From Betaproteobacteria bacterium (GTDB lineage: Bacteria > Pseudomonadota > Gammaproteobacteria > Burkholderiales > SG8-41): 21,076 nucleotides of DNA. The stretch spans positions 1-21,076 of the forward strand of contig JAOUIN010000018.1 of assembly GCA_029883965.1 (NCBI GenBank), read 5' to 3'. The notes beneath the pieces are model-generated. The model searched no databases. It was not told where the DNA came from and saw only the letters and a list, made by a program, of their open reading frames with translations. Of the stretch, positions 1-6,888 are shown piece by piece. The position numbers and the translations under genes are program-made. Within the stretch, counting starts at the first letter, position 1. Each line of letters starts with the position of its first letter.

Positions 1-175
1 TTTGCAGTTCCCACCAGGCTTTCAGCAGCGGCGGCACCACCGCGAAGAATCCAAACAAGGGACCCAGCCAGCGCGGGTCCTTGACGCGGCAGATCTCATC
101 GTAGATCTGCTCGACTTCCACCGGGCCTTCACCCGGTTTGACCAATACGACCGGTTGCATCTTGGATTTGCTCAT
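1..175 (-). CDS. Partial alpha-helical protein, CMD/AhpD-like or DehI-like (tentative)
   Basis: This is the N-terminal 58 residues of a minus-strand gene that runs off the left edge. The ATG is at 175-173 and AGGAA lies a few bases upstream as ribosome binding site. After a charged start, the visible protein has an IYDEICRVKDP stretch followed by LGPLFGFFAVVPPLLKAWWEL. The pattern of a helix, then a short loop, then a proline and a Trp-rich helix resembles the N-terminal half of carboxymuconolactone-decarboxylase/AhpD-like proteins, or of the related all-helical DehI (2-haloacid dehalogenase) family. The catalytic part would lie outside the window, so family and function are unproven. It is the most downstream visible member of a minus-strand series with the 70-residue protein and the exported methyltransferase, but the 126-base gap upstream leaves room for its own promoter. 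Confidence 0.6.
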   Translation of the reverse strand, partial: MSKSKMQPVVLVKPGEGPVEVEQIYDEICRVKDPRWLGPLFGFFAVVPPLLKAWWELQ

Positions 176-301
176 GCGGTATTCCTGTTGAACCGAACTC
201 GGTGATGCGTCTACCGGCGCGGCAGGTGCTCAGCCCGGCAGGATACACACGTTACCGCGGATGCGACTTGACCACCGCACCAGCACTGCCCGAAGAAAAA
301 A

Positions 302-514
302 TTACGATTTGACTGCAACGCGTGCGGTCGCGCCGGCTGACGCGGGTGGTTTTTGCGCCCCGCTCACAGGCACATCCACGCGCTGAATGACCTTGTTGTT
401 GTTGGCGGCCCAGAAACGCGCGGTCTCTTCGGTCATCGGCGATCTGATCAGACGCCAGCGCATGCGGCCAAGCCTGTCTTTCTCCTGCATCCGCCATTTG
501 TATAAGGTTTCCAT
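302..514 (-). CDS. Small basic protein of unknown function, 70 aa
   Basis: The start is ATG at 514-512, preceded by a clear GGGGAG ribosome binding site. A longer reading frame extends upstream but overlaps the methyltransferase gene and has no binding site. The first half (METLYKWRMQEKDRLGRMRW, then SPMTEETARFW) reads like short betaproteobacterial proteins built on a W-x-x-R-W/MTEEDA pattern. I recall these only as uncharacterised. The last 20 residues are Ala/Pro/Ser-rich and probably unstructured. There is no signal peptide, membrane segment or metal motif. It lies 43 bases downstream of the methyltransferase-like gene in the same orientation, so the two are probably co-transcribed. No function can be assigned. 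Confidence 0.65.
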   Translation of the reverse strand: METLYKWRMQEKDRLGRMRWRLIRSPMTEETARFWAANNNKVIQRVDVPVSGAQKPPASAGATARVAVKS

Positions 515-557
515 GCCGGCTCCCCTGATCAGACGATCATGCCCCACGCCATACATT

Positions 558-1535
558 TTAGCGCGCAGTCCCGCCCGAGCCAACTGCCGGCGCTGCAGTC
601 GGCTCGACTGACTGGAAGCGCCGCGCCGGCGGCGTCCCGGCCGCAAAGTGCACCGACCTCAATACCGGTACTTTGACATCGGCGCAGGTTTTCCGGATCC
701 GGTAGCGCTCGATGGGCGTATCCCATTTCGCCTCTTGCTCACAGGTGACCTGCACGCAGCTGATACGCTTGAGCCAGGTGCAGACTTTGATTTCCGAACC
801 GTCGGCATTCACGATCTCGGTCTGGAATCCCGACCGCGGGCGCTGCGGCGGCTTGCTCCATGTTTCCGGATGCACATCGATCAGCAAGGTATAGAAACTG
901 CCGCCCGATTCCATCGATGCCAGCACCTTCTCCATGAACCGCGACAGATTGGGCGTGTACGAGAACCCGCCATACACATCCGTTGCCAGGCTGAATTTTC
1001 CCAGCTCGGCGGCCGAATATTGACTCAGCGGCTTGCCGAAGAAGTATTTGATTTTTCCGGGCTCAAGATTTGCCGCCGTCTGATGCCATTCGTCCGTGCG
1101 CCGGTCTTCAATCGAAATCGCGACTGCCTGCGCTTTGCTGCCGCGTTGCTCGCGGCCATCGGGATGCATGGCGTCGTATCTCGATCCGTAATAGTCGAGG
1201 ATGGCCTGACCTTCACCGGCTCCGATGTCCAGCCACCGGTCTGCCGGCCCCAGTTCAGCAAGCGAACGGTCGAACTCGGGCAGCAGCGTGATCGCATACG
1301 AGAGCAGTGAGCGGTCTATGACGTACTCCGCCGGAACGACGTCCCCCTTGCTCTGATAGATCTTGGCCTGCTCCGAAAGCTCCCGCCCCAACGCCGGGTC
1401 GGCGGGTTTTTTTGCGGCGGCCGGTGGTGGTTTGACCGGATCGCCCTGCGCCTGCGCCGGTGCGTACCCGGTTCCTGCAATACCGATCGTCATAGCAAAA
1501 ACGGCCGCAGCCGCAGCCTCACGAACATACGTCAT
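558..1535 (-). CDS. Exported class I SAM-dependent methyltransferase-like protein
   Basis: A 325-residue protein. Residues 1-30 form a Sec signal peptide: a hydrophobic Ala-rich core, then an AQAQ cleavage region. A Pro/Ala/Lys-rich linker follows (about 35-48). A Rossmann methyltransferase core begins near residue 75, with motif I WLDIGAGEG at 101-109 as the expected SAM-binding glycine loop. Further on, FSLATDVYGGFSYTPNL and ESGGSFYTLLIDVH match the later strands of a class I methyltransferase. The C-terminal 90 residues contain several Cys (CTWLKRISCVQVTC) and end in a low-complexity tail. The substrate is unknown. Export is odd because SAM is cytoplasmic, so it may act before export, be misread as secreted, or have lost catalysis. 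The start has only a weak GGAAAA upstream. Confidence 0.8.
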   Translation of the reverse strand: MTYVREAAAAAVFAMTIGIAGTGYAPAQAQGDPVKPPPAAAKKPADPALGRELSEQAKIYQSKGDVVPAEYVIDRSLLSYAITLLPEFDRSLAELGPADRWLDIGAGEGQAILDYYGSRYDAMHPDGREQRGSKAQAVAISIEDRRTDEWHQTAANLEPGKIKYFFGKPLSQYSAAELGKFSLATDVYGGFSYTPNLSRFMEKVLASMESGGSFYTLLIDVHPETWSKPPQRPRSGFQTEIVNADGSEIKVCTWLKRISCVQVTCEQEAKWDTPIERYRIRKTCADVKVPVLRSVHFAAGTPPARRFQSVEPTAAPAVGSGGTAR

Positions 1536-1613
1536 CAGATTTTCCGGTTAAAGGTCTTCGATTTTCCATTGTCCGCAACAACCGGCACGATGGGCAAGCC
1601 CGACGCGGATAAC

Positions 1614-2201
1614 TCAGTTTGCGCTGACTTCCCCGACAACGCGCGGCGTGAGCGAGCCGTCGACCTGCAGGATCACCCCACCGCCGGACGACGCATAGGC
1701 GCCGGTAATCGCTGTAATCGTGACCTGGTGCGTAACCAGCACCACCGGCGGCCCGTCCGCGGGCAGCCTGGCGAGGAACCGGCGCAGCGCGGCGATGTTC
1801 GACTCGCGGCTTTCGGCAAGCTCGAAGAACGAATTGAGCGCTGGCAGTTCAGTGACCGCCCCGAGTTCCAGCAAGCGCGCGGTTTCAAGCGTGCGGCACC
1901 ATTGGCTCGAATACACGCGCGCGCTGCTAATGCCGGCCTGCGCCAGGCGCCGGCCCAGGTCCACGGCCTGCCTGCGGCCGGCGGCATCAAGGTTGCGTTG
2001 TTTAGAACAGTCCCCGAGGCGGAAATTAGCCGGGTCGCCGACGCCCGGCGCAAGCGCGTGGCGCAGCATCAGCACTCGCCCCGGTTTGGCCAGTTCGGTC
2101 AGCGGCAAGGACGCGGCCATGGCGGCGGGACCTGCCAGCCATGCGAGCATGGCTCCGGCGAACACGATGCAGCGACGTTTGAGAAATATTGATTGGATCA
2201 C
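1614..2201 (-). CDS. Exported histidine phosphatase family protein
   Basis: A 195-residue protein starting at GTG 2201-2199, chosen because CAGGAG sits exactly six bases upstream and the protein then begins with a proper signal peptide (KRRCIVFAGAMLAWLAGPAAMAA, cleavage near residue 30). Longer frames would overlap the TetR gene. The phosphoglycerate-mutase/acid-phosphatase fold is shown by the LMLRHA motif (R47, phosphohistidine H48), SSQWCRTLETA (R103), an acidic residue in FFELAESRES and the second catalytic His in VLVTHQV (H158). Such periplasmic proteins hydrolyse phosphomonoesters of unknown physiological identity. The C-terminal half is short, as in SixA/PhoE-like small members. It lies 64 bases after tetR in the same direction, so joint expression is possible. 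Confidence 0.88.
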   Translation of the reverse strand: MIQSIFLKRRCIVFAGAMLAWLAGPAAMAASLPLTELAKPGRVLMLRHALAPGVGDPANFRLGDCSKQRNLDAAGRRQAVDLGRRLAQAGISSARVYSSQWCRTLETARLLELGAVTELPALNSFFELAESRESNIAALRRFLARLPADGPPVVLVTHQVTITAITGAYASSGGGVILQVDGSLTPRVVGEVSAN

Positions 2202-2265
2202 CTGCAGCTCCTGAATATAGTTGCGGATCAAGGTCCAGCCGGACGGGTCACCTGCCGTCCGGCCA

Positions 2266-2880
2266 TCAGCTTTTCGCGCGCGGGCGCAAACCATCGAAAG
2301 TCGCGGCAACCATGGCCTCGACAATTTCATCGTGATCCAGCTTGCCATCACGGACCAGAAATTCCACGGTCGGATCGCAAGCGCGCGAATAAAGTGTGTA
2401 GACGATCACGTCGTCGGGAACCGCAGCAGAGATGTCACCGGCACGGCGCGCCGCGGACACCAGCGCATGAAAACGCTTGTTTACGCGCAGGGCCAGCGCA
2501 ACGTATTCCAGGTTGAGAATCAGGCTGCGTTGCAGTGCACGGCTGGTTGACGGCAGATGCGGCATGCCGCCGCGTAACCGGTGCTGCAGTGACCAGCGCA
2601 GAATCTCCTCGAGTTTACGCACCGCGGACCAGTCCTCCGGCATGCCGTTCAGCACGTCCAGGGTTTGCCGCAGCAGCCGCGACAATACCGCCGCCGCCAG
2701 TTTCTCTTTCGAGGAGAAGTGTTTGTAAAGACTGCCCTTGGCGACGCCGACCGCGGCAGCCACGTCCTCCATCGTCATCAAATCGTAACCCTTGTCGGAC
2801 AACAGGCCGTTGACGGCATCGAGGATCGCTTCTTCCCGCGCATCAAATTGCTGCTTTCGAAATGGAATCTTGAGTGTCAT
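2266..2880 (-). CDS. TetR/AcrR-family transcriptional regulator
   Basis: A 204-residue protein. The N-terminal DNA-binding domain is typical: AILDAVNGLLSDKGYD, then the helix-turn-helix at about residues 36-60 with MTMEDVAAAVGVAKGSLYKHF. The remaining 140 residues form the helical ligand-binding domain, which has no recognisable ligand signature. I take ATG 2880-2878. A TTG two codons earlier is possible but has no ribosome binding site either. A TATACT box ends only seven bases before the ATG, which predicts a leaderless transcript. A TGAC-N6-GTCA palindrome at 2922-2935 is a plausible autoregulatory operator. The gene is divergent from the fasciclin gene, which it could also control, and is followed by the histidine phosphatase. 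Confidence 0.93.
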   Translation of the reverse strand: MTLKIPFRKQQFDAREEAILDAVNGLLSDKGYDLMTMEDVAAAVGVAKGSLYKHFSSKEKLAAAVLSRLLRQTLDVLNGMPEDWSAVRKLEEILRWSLQHRLRGGMPHLPSTSRALQRSLILNLEYVALALRVNKRFHALVSAARRAGDISAAVPDDVIVYTLYSRACDPTVEFLVRDGKLDHDEIVEAMVAATFDGLRPRAKS

Positions 2881-2887
2881 GGACAAC

Positions 2888-2893
2888 AGTATA
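2888..2893 (-). promoter_or_regulatory. -10 box of tetR (TATACT), probably leaderless start
   Basis: On the minus strand TATACT (5 of 6 consensus matches) ends seven bases before the ATG at 2880. Initiation at the usual distance would fall on or beside the A of the start codon, and no Shine-Dalgarno sequence is present. The -35 at 17-bp spacing (GAAACT) is poor. Confidence 0.5.
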
Positions 2894-2921
2894 AAGTGAA
2901 TGAACTAAGCAGTTTCGAAAA

Positions 2922-2935
2922 TGACCAATCAGTCA
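2922..2935. promoter_or_regulatory. Candidate TetR-family operator, TGACCAATCAGTCA
   Basis: An inverted repeat TGAC-N6-GTCA with a symmetric AT centre lies in the tetR/fasciclin divergent region, just upstream of the tetR -35 position. TetR/AcrR-type sites often have the form TGACC-N4-GGTCA, so position and shape fit. Binding is inferred. Confidence 0.5.
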
Positions 2936-3016
2936 CGAATTGACCGCCTCGTATGAATAGTGGTTCCGGCGACAGTTTGTTTTTTTAATTTATTTTTTTT
3001 AATCAAGGAGTTAATT

Positions 3017-3487
3017 ATGGCTGTTTCACGTTCCATCCGCGCCTTGTGCGCGGGCGCAGTGCTCGCCGTGTCGTCCATCGCGTCCGCCGCGACCGACATC
3101 GTTGATACCGCCGTTTCGGCGGGCAGCTTCAAAACGCTGGTTGCAGCCGTGCAGGCTGCCGGCCTCGTCGATACGCTGAAAGGTCCCGGCCCGTTCACGG
3201 TGTTTGCCCCCACTGATGCCGCATTTGCCAAAATCCCGAAGGCGCAGCTCGACGCGCTGCTCGCGGACAAGGCCAAGCTCACCGCAGTGCTGACTTACCA
3301 TGTCGTACCGGGCACGGTGATGGCCAAGGATGTGAAGGCGGGCAATGCGCCGACGGTTAACGGCAAAGCCCTGCAGATCACAACGGCGGGCGGCAACGTC
3401 ATGGTCGACAAGTCCAAAGTCGTCAAGACCGACGTCGTGGCTTCCAACGGCGTGATCCACGTCATCGATACGGTGATGCTGCCGTAA
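3017..3487 (+). CDS. Secreted fasciclin (FAS1) domain protein
   Basis: A 156-residue protein with ATG at 3017 and AAGGAG six bases upstream. The frame is open further upstream, but that part is AT-rich leader. Residues 1-24 are a Sec signal peptide ending SIASA. The rest is one FAS1 domain: conserved motif H1 as GPFTVFAPTDAAFAKIP, the central YHVVPG motif, and H2 as NGVIHVIDTVMLP at the very C-terminus. Single-domain bacterial FAS1 proteins are secreted or surface-exposed and are thought to mediate adhesion or matrix contacts. The biochemical function is not known. Length is normal for a stand-alone domain. It is preceded by a long T-rich stretch (2979-3000) and transcribed divergently from tetR. 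Confidence 0.95.
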   Translation: MAVSRSIRALCAGAVLAVSSIASAATDIVDTAVSAGSFKTLVAAVQAAGLVDTLKGPGPFTVFAPTDAAFAKIPKAQLDALLADKAKLTAVLTYHVVPGTVMAKDVKAGNAPTVNGKALQITTAGGNVMVDKSKVVKTDVVASNGVIHVIDTVMLP

Positions 3488-3576
3488 GCTTCAAGCGTCC
3501 GCAGGCTTGCTGTGGATGACGTCGCGTTCCCCGCGTCAGCGGTTGGACGCGATGTCCATTTCTGAAGGAAGATCGT

Positions 3577-4200
3577 ATGGTGTATCGAAATCTCGTAGTC
3601 TGTATCGCCTTGTTCGCGATGGGAGCATCTGCCATGGCTAATGAAGAGCCGCAGTATCGCGTGACCTACAGCGATGAACGCTTCGAGCTGCGTGAGTACG
3701 CGCCTTACCTCGTCGCAGAAACGCGGGTAGCTGCCCCGTTCGATCAGGCCGGAAACGAGGCCTTCAGCATCCTTGCCGGGTACATATTTGGCAACAACCG
3801 CGGTCAGCAGAAAATTGAAATGACTGCGCCGGTCAGTCAGGTGCCAGCCAGTGAAAAGATCGAAATGACAGCCCCCGTCTCGCAAATGCCGGACAGCAGC
3901 GCAGAGGAGGCGTATGTGTTCAGCTTCGTCATGCCTTCCCGGTACACGCGGGCGACCCTCCCGGTACCGCTCGATGCGCGGGTAAATATCCGCGAAATGC
4001 CCGCTCGCACCATGGCGGTAATCGCTTACAGCGGCACCTGGAGCCGCAGCCGTTACGAAGCGCAGGAACAAACGCTGCTGACGGCGGTGCGTACTGCTGG
4101 TTTGAAAACAGTGGGCAAGCCAGTGTTCGCACGCTACAACCCGCCATTCATGCCATGGTTCCTGCGCCGTAACGAGGTGATGATAGAAGTCCTGCCCTGA
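3577..4200 (+). CDS. Secreted SOUL-family heme-binding protein
   Basis: A 207-residue protein starting ATG 3577 behind GAAGGAAG. Residues 1-21 are a signal peptide (IALFAMGASAMA, then NEE). The SOUL/HBP signature is clear: YRVTYSDERFELREYAPYLVAET at the start of the domain, FSILAGYIFGNNR, KIEMTAPV, and a C-terminal ARYNPPFMPWFLRRNEVMIEV, which is highly typical. The decapeptide KIEMTAPVSQ occurs twice (79-88 and 94-103), a short internal repeat also common in bacterial relatives. The family binds heme or tetrapyrrole weakly, and the bacterial role is unsettled. The protein probably sits in the periplasm. It lies 89 bases after the fasciclin gene on the same strand. Confidence 0.95.
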   Translation: MVYRNLVVCIALFAMGASAMANEEPQYRVTYSDERFELREYAPYLVAETRVAAPFDQAGNEAFSILAGYIFGNNRGQQKIEMTAPVSQVPASEKIEMTAPVSQMPDSSAEEAYVFSFVMPSRYTRATLPVPLDARVNIREMPARTMAVIAYSGTWSRSRYEAQEQTLLTAVRTAGLKTVGKPVFARYNPPFMPWFLRRNEVMIEVLP

Positions 4201-4270
4201 CGCAAAACCTGCAATAAAATTTTCTGTACCACCGGGCCGACTGCAGAACCATAACGGATCAAGAAAGCAT

Positions 4271-5263
4271 ATGAGTGATCATTCGACGTCGAAAATAGCC
4301 GTGATCGGCGCAGGCATGGCTGGCGTGACGAGTGCCCGGCTGCTGCAGTCCCGTGGTTTTCGGCCGACAGTGTTCGAGAAAAGCCGTGGCATCGGCGGCA
4401 GGCTGGCGACGCGGCGCGCCGGCGATGCGATCACATTCGACCATGGCGCTCAGTACATCACCGCGCGCTCGGCGCCGTTTCAATCAGCAATGCAACTGGC
4501 GCTGAAGACTGGCGCAGCCGCCTACTGGCGCCCTGCGAACGCCGTCACCGAGGACTGGATAGTGGGGACGCCGGCCATGAACGCACTGATCAAACCGTCA
4601 GCGGACGGACTCAACATCAGGCTTGCCACTACGGTCACCGCTGTCGTACGCGCCGCCGGCCGATGGCATGTGCAAACCAACGGGAACGACCCCGATGACA
4701 CCTTCGACATTGTCGTCAGCACGATACCGTCTCCCCAGGCAGGCAGGCTCTTCGCTGCAGAGCACGCGATCGCAACGGCGCTGAATCGGGTCGTGATGGC
4801 GCCGTGCTGGGCACTGATGGTGGCGTTCGTGACGCCGCTCACGGGTGTTGATGACGTGATCGAGTCCGCTTCTGACGATCTCGCATGTATCTCACGCAAT
4901 AGCGCCAAGCCGGGCCGCAGCACCGCACAGGACTGCTGGGTGGTGCATGCCAGTCCGGCGTGGAGCACACGCCACCTGGAACTCGACCGCGAACAGGCGG
5001 CCGCTCTGATGCTCGAAATGCTGCCGCGCGCCCTCGGCCGCCCGCTGCCGCAGATCGCGCAGTGCCATGCACACCGCTGGCGCTATGCCCGTACCGCCGC
5101 ACCGCTGGGCGCACCCTTCATTGCAAATGATGAGCACACGCTGTTTGTCGGCGGCGACTGGTGTATGGGTGCGCGGGTTGAAGCCGCATTTGAGAGCGGT
5201 GCAGCCATTGCCGCGGCAGTAGCGGGTGCGGTGGACGGAACGCATGGCGCAGCAGCAGTCTGA
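4271..5263 (+). CDS. Renalase-like FAD-dependent oxidoreductase
   Basis: A 330-residue cytoplasmic flavoprotein. The N-terminal dinucleotide-binding motif VIGAGMAG (residues 11-18) is followed by TVFEKSRGIGGRLATRR, the amine-oxidase/renalase pattern in which E36 binds the FAD ribose and the GGR motif contacts the flavin. FDHGAQYITAR follows as in renalase-type proteins. The C-terminal LFVGGDWCMGARVEAAFESG is the closing FAD-binding motif. Bacterial renalases oxidise alpha/beta-dihydro isomers of NAD(P)H, but whether this one does is inference. The start ATG 4271 has a modest AAGAAAG upstream. Its end overlaps a possible 38-residue ORF that leads into the DCC-family gene, so the two may be translationally linked. 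Confidence 0.9.
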   Translation: MSDHSTSKIAVIGAGMAGVTSARLLQSRGFRPTVFEKSRGIGGRLATRRAGDAITFDHGAQYITARSAPFQSAMQLALKTGAAAYWRPANAVTEDWIVGTPAMNALIKPSADGLNIRLATTVTAVVRAAGRWHVQTNGNDPDDTFDIVVSTIPSPQAGRLFAAEHAIATALNRVVMAPCWALMVAFVTPLTGVDDVIESASDDLACISRNSAKPGRSTAQDCWVVHASPAWSTRHLELDREQAAALMLEMLPRALGRPLPQIAQCHAHRWRYARTAAPLGAPFIANDEHTLFVGGDWCMGARVEAAFESGAAIAAAVAGAVDGTHGAAAV

Positions 5264-5360
5264 AGAAGCGCCGAAGCTGGCATCCTTCGGCACGGCATTG
5301 ACCGTCGCCGTAGCGGGGGCGTTGGGCAGCCTCAGCCGGGAATTTTCATGGATGCGCTGA
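5244..5360 (+). CDS. Possible 38-residue linker ORF between renalase-like and DCC genes
   Basis: An ATG at 5244, with GGACGGAA upstream, opens a frame that overlaps the last 20 bases of the FAD oxidoreductase and ends with TGA at 5358-5360, 13 bases into the next gene. The peptide begins MAQQQSEEAPKLA and continues with a mildly hydrophobic Ala/Gly/Val stretch (TALTVAVAGALGSL). I recognise no family. The overlaps at both ends suggest translational coupling, but chance is not excluded. Confidence 0.3.
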   Translation: MAQQQSEEAPKLASFGTALTVAVAGALGSLSREFSWMR

Positions 5361-5737
5361 CCGTTTATTACGACGGACAATGTCCGCTGTGCCGGGCAGA
5401 GATACATGTCCTGCGGGCACGCAATCATCGGGGCCTGTTGCGTTTTGAGGATCTGGCCGATTCCGCTTTCGATGAGGCCGTGCACCGAATTTCCTGTGCT
5501 GCCGCACTCGAACGCATTCACGGCCGGCTCGACAGCGGCGAACTGCTGACCGGTGTGGCAGTGTTTGCAGAGGCCTACCGCCGCGCCGATCTGCCGCTGC
5601 TGGCATGGCTGTTCTCGCGTTCGTGGCTCGCACCGCTGCTGAATCCCGCATACCGGGCGTTTGTGCGCAACCGCCTTGCGCTCTCACGCGCGCTCGGTCC
5701 ATCGTTACTGCGGCTGGCGCAACGCGTTTATAAATAA
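5348..5737 (+). CDS. DCC-family (DUF393) thiol-disulfide oxidoreductase-like protein
   Basis: A 129-residue protein with ATG 5348 and GGGAA just upstream. It opens with the family hallmark: VYYDGQCPLCRAEI, residues 6-19, with Cys12 and Cys15 as a CxxC pair after the conserved Asp9. The name DCC refers to these residues. The middle section contains TGVAVFAEAYRRADLPLLAWLF, the second conserved block, and the C-terminus is helical and basic. Members are predicted thioredoxin-like redox proteins, but no substrate is established. Its placement directly after a renalase-like flavoprotein, with overlapping small ORF, suggests the two are made together. It converges on the THI5-like gene with an 89-base AT-rich gap. 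Confidence 0.92.
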   Translation: MDALTVYYDGQCPLCRAEIHVLRARNHRGLLRFEDLADSAFDEAVHRISCAAALERIHGRLDSGELLTGVAVFAEAYRRADLPLLAWLFSRSWLAPLLNPAYRAFVRNRLALSRALGPSLLRLAQRVYK

Positions 5738-5826
5738 GTTATTGATTTTAAACATTATTTAATCTTCTGGCTGGCACCCCTAATTGCGCCCCGCTATCGC
5801 CTGTAGATCCTGCGGTATTACCTCGA

Positions 5827-6714
5827 TCAGGCCGCCGGCGGCTCCGCGCAAACCTGCTCATAGCGATAACGCTGCTTGAGCTGGCCGTTGTATTCGTAGA
5901 CATCCAGCGTTTTCTCATAGGCCGGTCGCGTGATTTCCACGTGCGGCGTCCAGCAGCCAAGTTTCTGGTAAGTCCCAATGCAGTCGGAAAGCACGGTCTC
6001 GTCGATGTCGGGAAAATACGGTTTTTCCGCCCGGGCAATCGCGGCGGCGGGCGTCTCGGTCATATAGCGGCGGGTCTTGCGATACGCGCGGACGAACGCC
6101 TTTGCCATATCAGTCTGCAGCCACTCGCGCGTGGCCGCCAGGCTGGAAAATCCGCAGGGGCCAATCTGCCTGCCGACCTGTGCCACGACGTGACCGGCAC
6201 CATCGGCCTGCAACTGCTGCGGGAACGGGCCCTGCTGCACCACGTAGTCGCCGCGGCCTTCGCGAAAAGCCTTGTCGATGTCCGCAGCGCCACCGGGGCA
6301 AACCGGTTTGATCCGGCTGAAATCAATGCCGGCCTTGTAGCAGGCGTACTTGAACATCGCCTGCGGCTGCCCGCCTTTGAACATCACGACTTCAGCGCCT
6401 TCGAGTTTCTTCCAGTCAAAAGCGGCGTCCGCTGCGCGCGCGGTGATGAAGAAGCCATCCATCTCGTTGACCTGCGCGAAATGGTACGCAAACGGTATCT
6501 CGCCCTTGTCGAGCGTGGTGAAGCCCTGGCTCAGTGCCGACTGCACCACATGTGCGGAGCCGTCCTGCAACGCCGCAAGTGCCGAGACGCCCGGCGGCGA
6601 TACCGACCATTGCGGGTCGAGTCCTTCCGCCTTCAGGAAGCCGCCTGACATGGCCGAAATCAGCGGCGAATAGAACGCGGAAAAAAGGGTGAACTGGATG
6701 TGGATGGTTTCCAT
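5827..6714 (-). CDS. THI5/NMT1-like substrate-binding protein without signal peptide
   Basis: A 295-residue protein starting ATG 6714-6712. GAGGAG lies ten bases upstream, slightly far. The fold is the type II periplasmic-binding-protein fold of the NMT1/THI5/SsuA group: IQFTLFSAFYSPLISAMSGGFLKAEGLDPQW is the usual first strand and helix, then SALAALQDGSAHVV and a hinge region with FDWKKLEGAEVVMFKGGQPQAM. Members bind small organic ligands for ABC transporters or act as enzymes. Unusually there is no signal peptide even if the frame is extended upstream to 6768, so the protein would be cytoplasmic. No ABC permease or ATPase is adjacent. The ligand is unknown. It lies 174 bases downstream-facing from the M32 peptidase on the same strand. 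Confidence 0.85.
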   Translation of the reverse strand: METIHIQFTLFSAFYSPLISAMSGGFLKAEGLDPQWSVSPPGVSALAALQDGSAHVVQSALSQGFTTLDKGEIPFAYHFAQVNEMDGFFITARAADAAFDWKKLEGAEVVMFKGGQPQAMFKYACYKAGIDFSRIKPVCPGGAADIDKAFREGRGDYVVQQGPFPQQLQADGAGHVVAQVGRQIGPCGFSSLAATREWLQTDMAKAFVRAYRKTRRYMTETPAAAIARAEKPYFPDIDETVLSDCIGTYQKLGCWTPHVEITRPAYEKTLDVYEYNGQLKQRYRYEQVCAEPPAA

Positions 6715-6888
6715 AATCGTGTGGCTCCTCGTGAGCAGCACTCGACACGCACTGCAACTGTCGCTCAACAGGGCGATGCCTTGATGGTGCCGGCTCTGAT
6801 TCTGTCGAATGGGCCGGAGAACCGGATCCTATCGGCCCGGAAGGACCATGTTAGCGCAGCAGCGCCCGCCGCGGCCACCCTGCAGCAA

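Noticed and set aside
648..1310. A 220-codon open frame on the plus strand opposite the methyltransferase-like gene
   Set aside because: It is antisense to a gene with signal peptide and SAM motif, and its translation has the His/Arg/Pro-rich composition of a shadow frame. No ribosome binding site.
2940..2954. TTGACCGCCTCG(T/C)AT occurs upstream of both the fasciclin gene and mscS (19035-19049)
   Set aside because: A 15-base match with one mismatch is expected several times by chance in 21 kb, and neither copy has a good -10 at the same spacing.
3811..3885. Repeated KIEMTAPVSQ in the SOUL protein as a recent duplication
   Set aside because: The DNA copies differ at many third positions, and bacterial SOUL proteins often contain two such motifs, so it is an old family feature.
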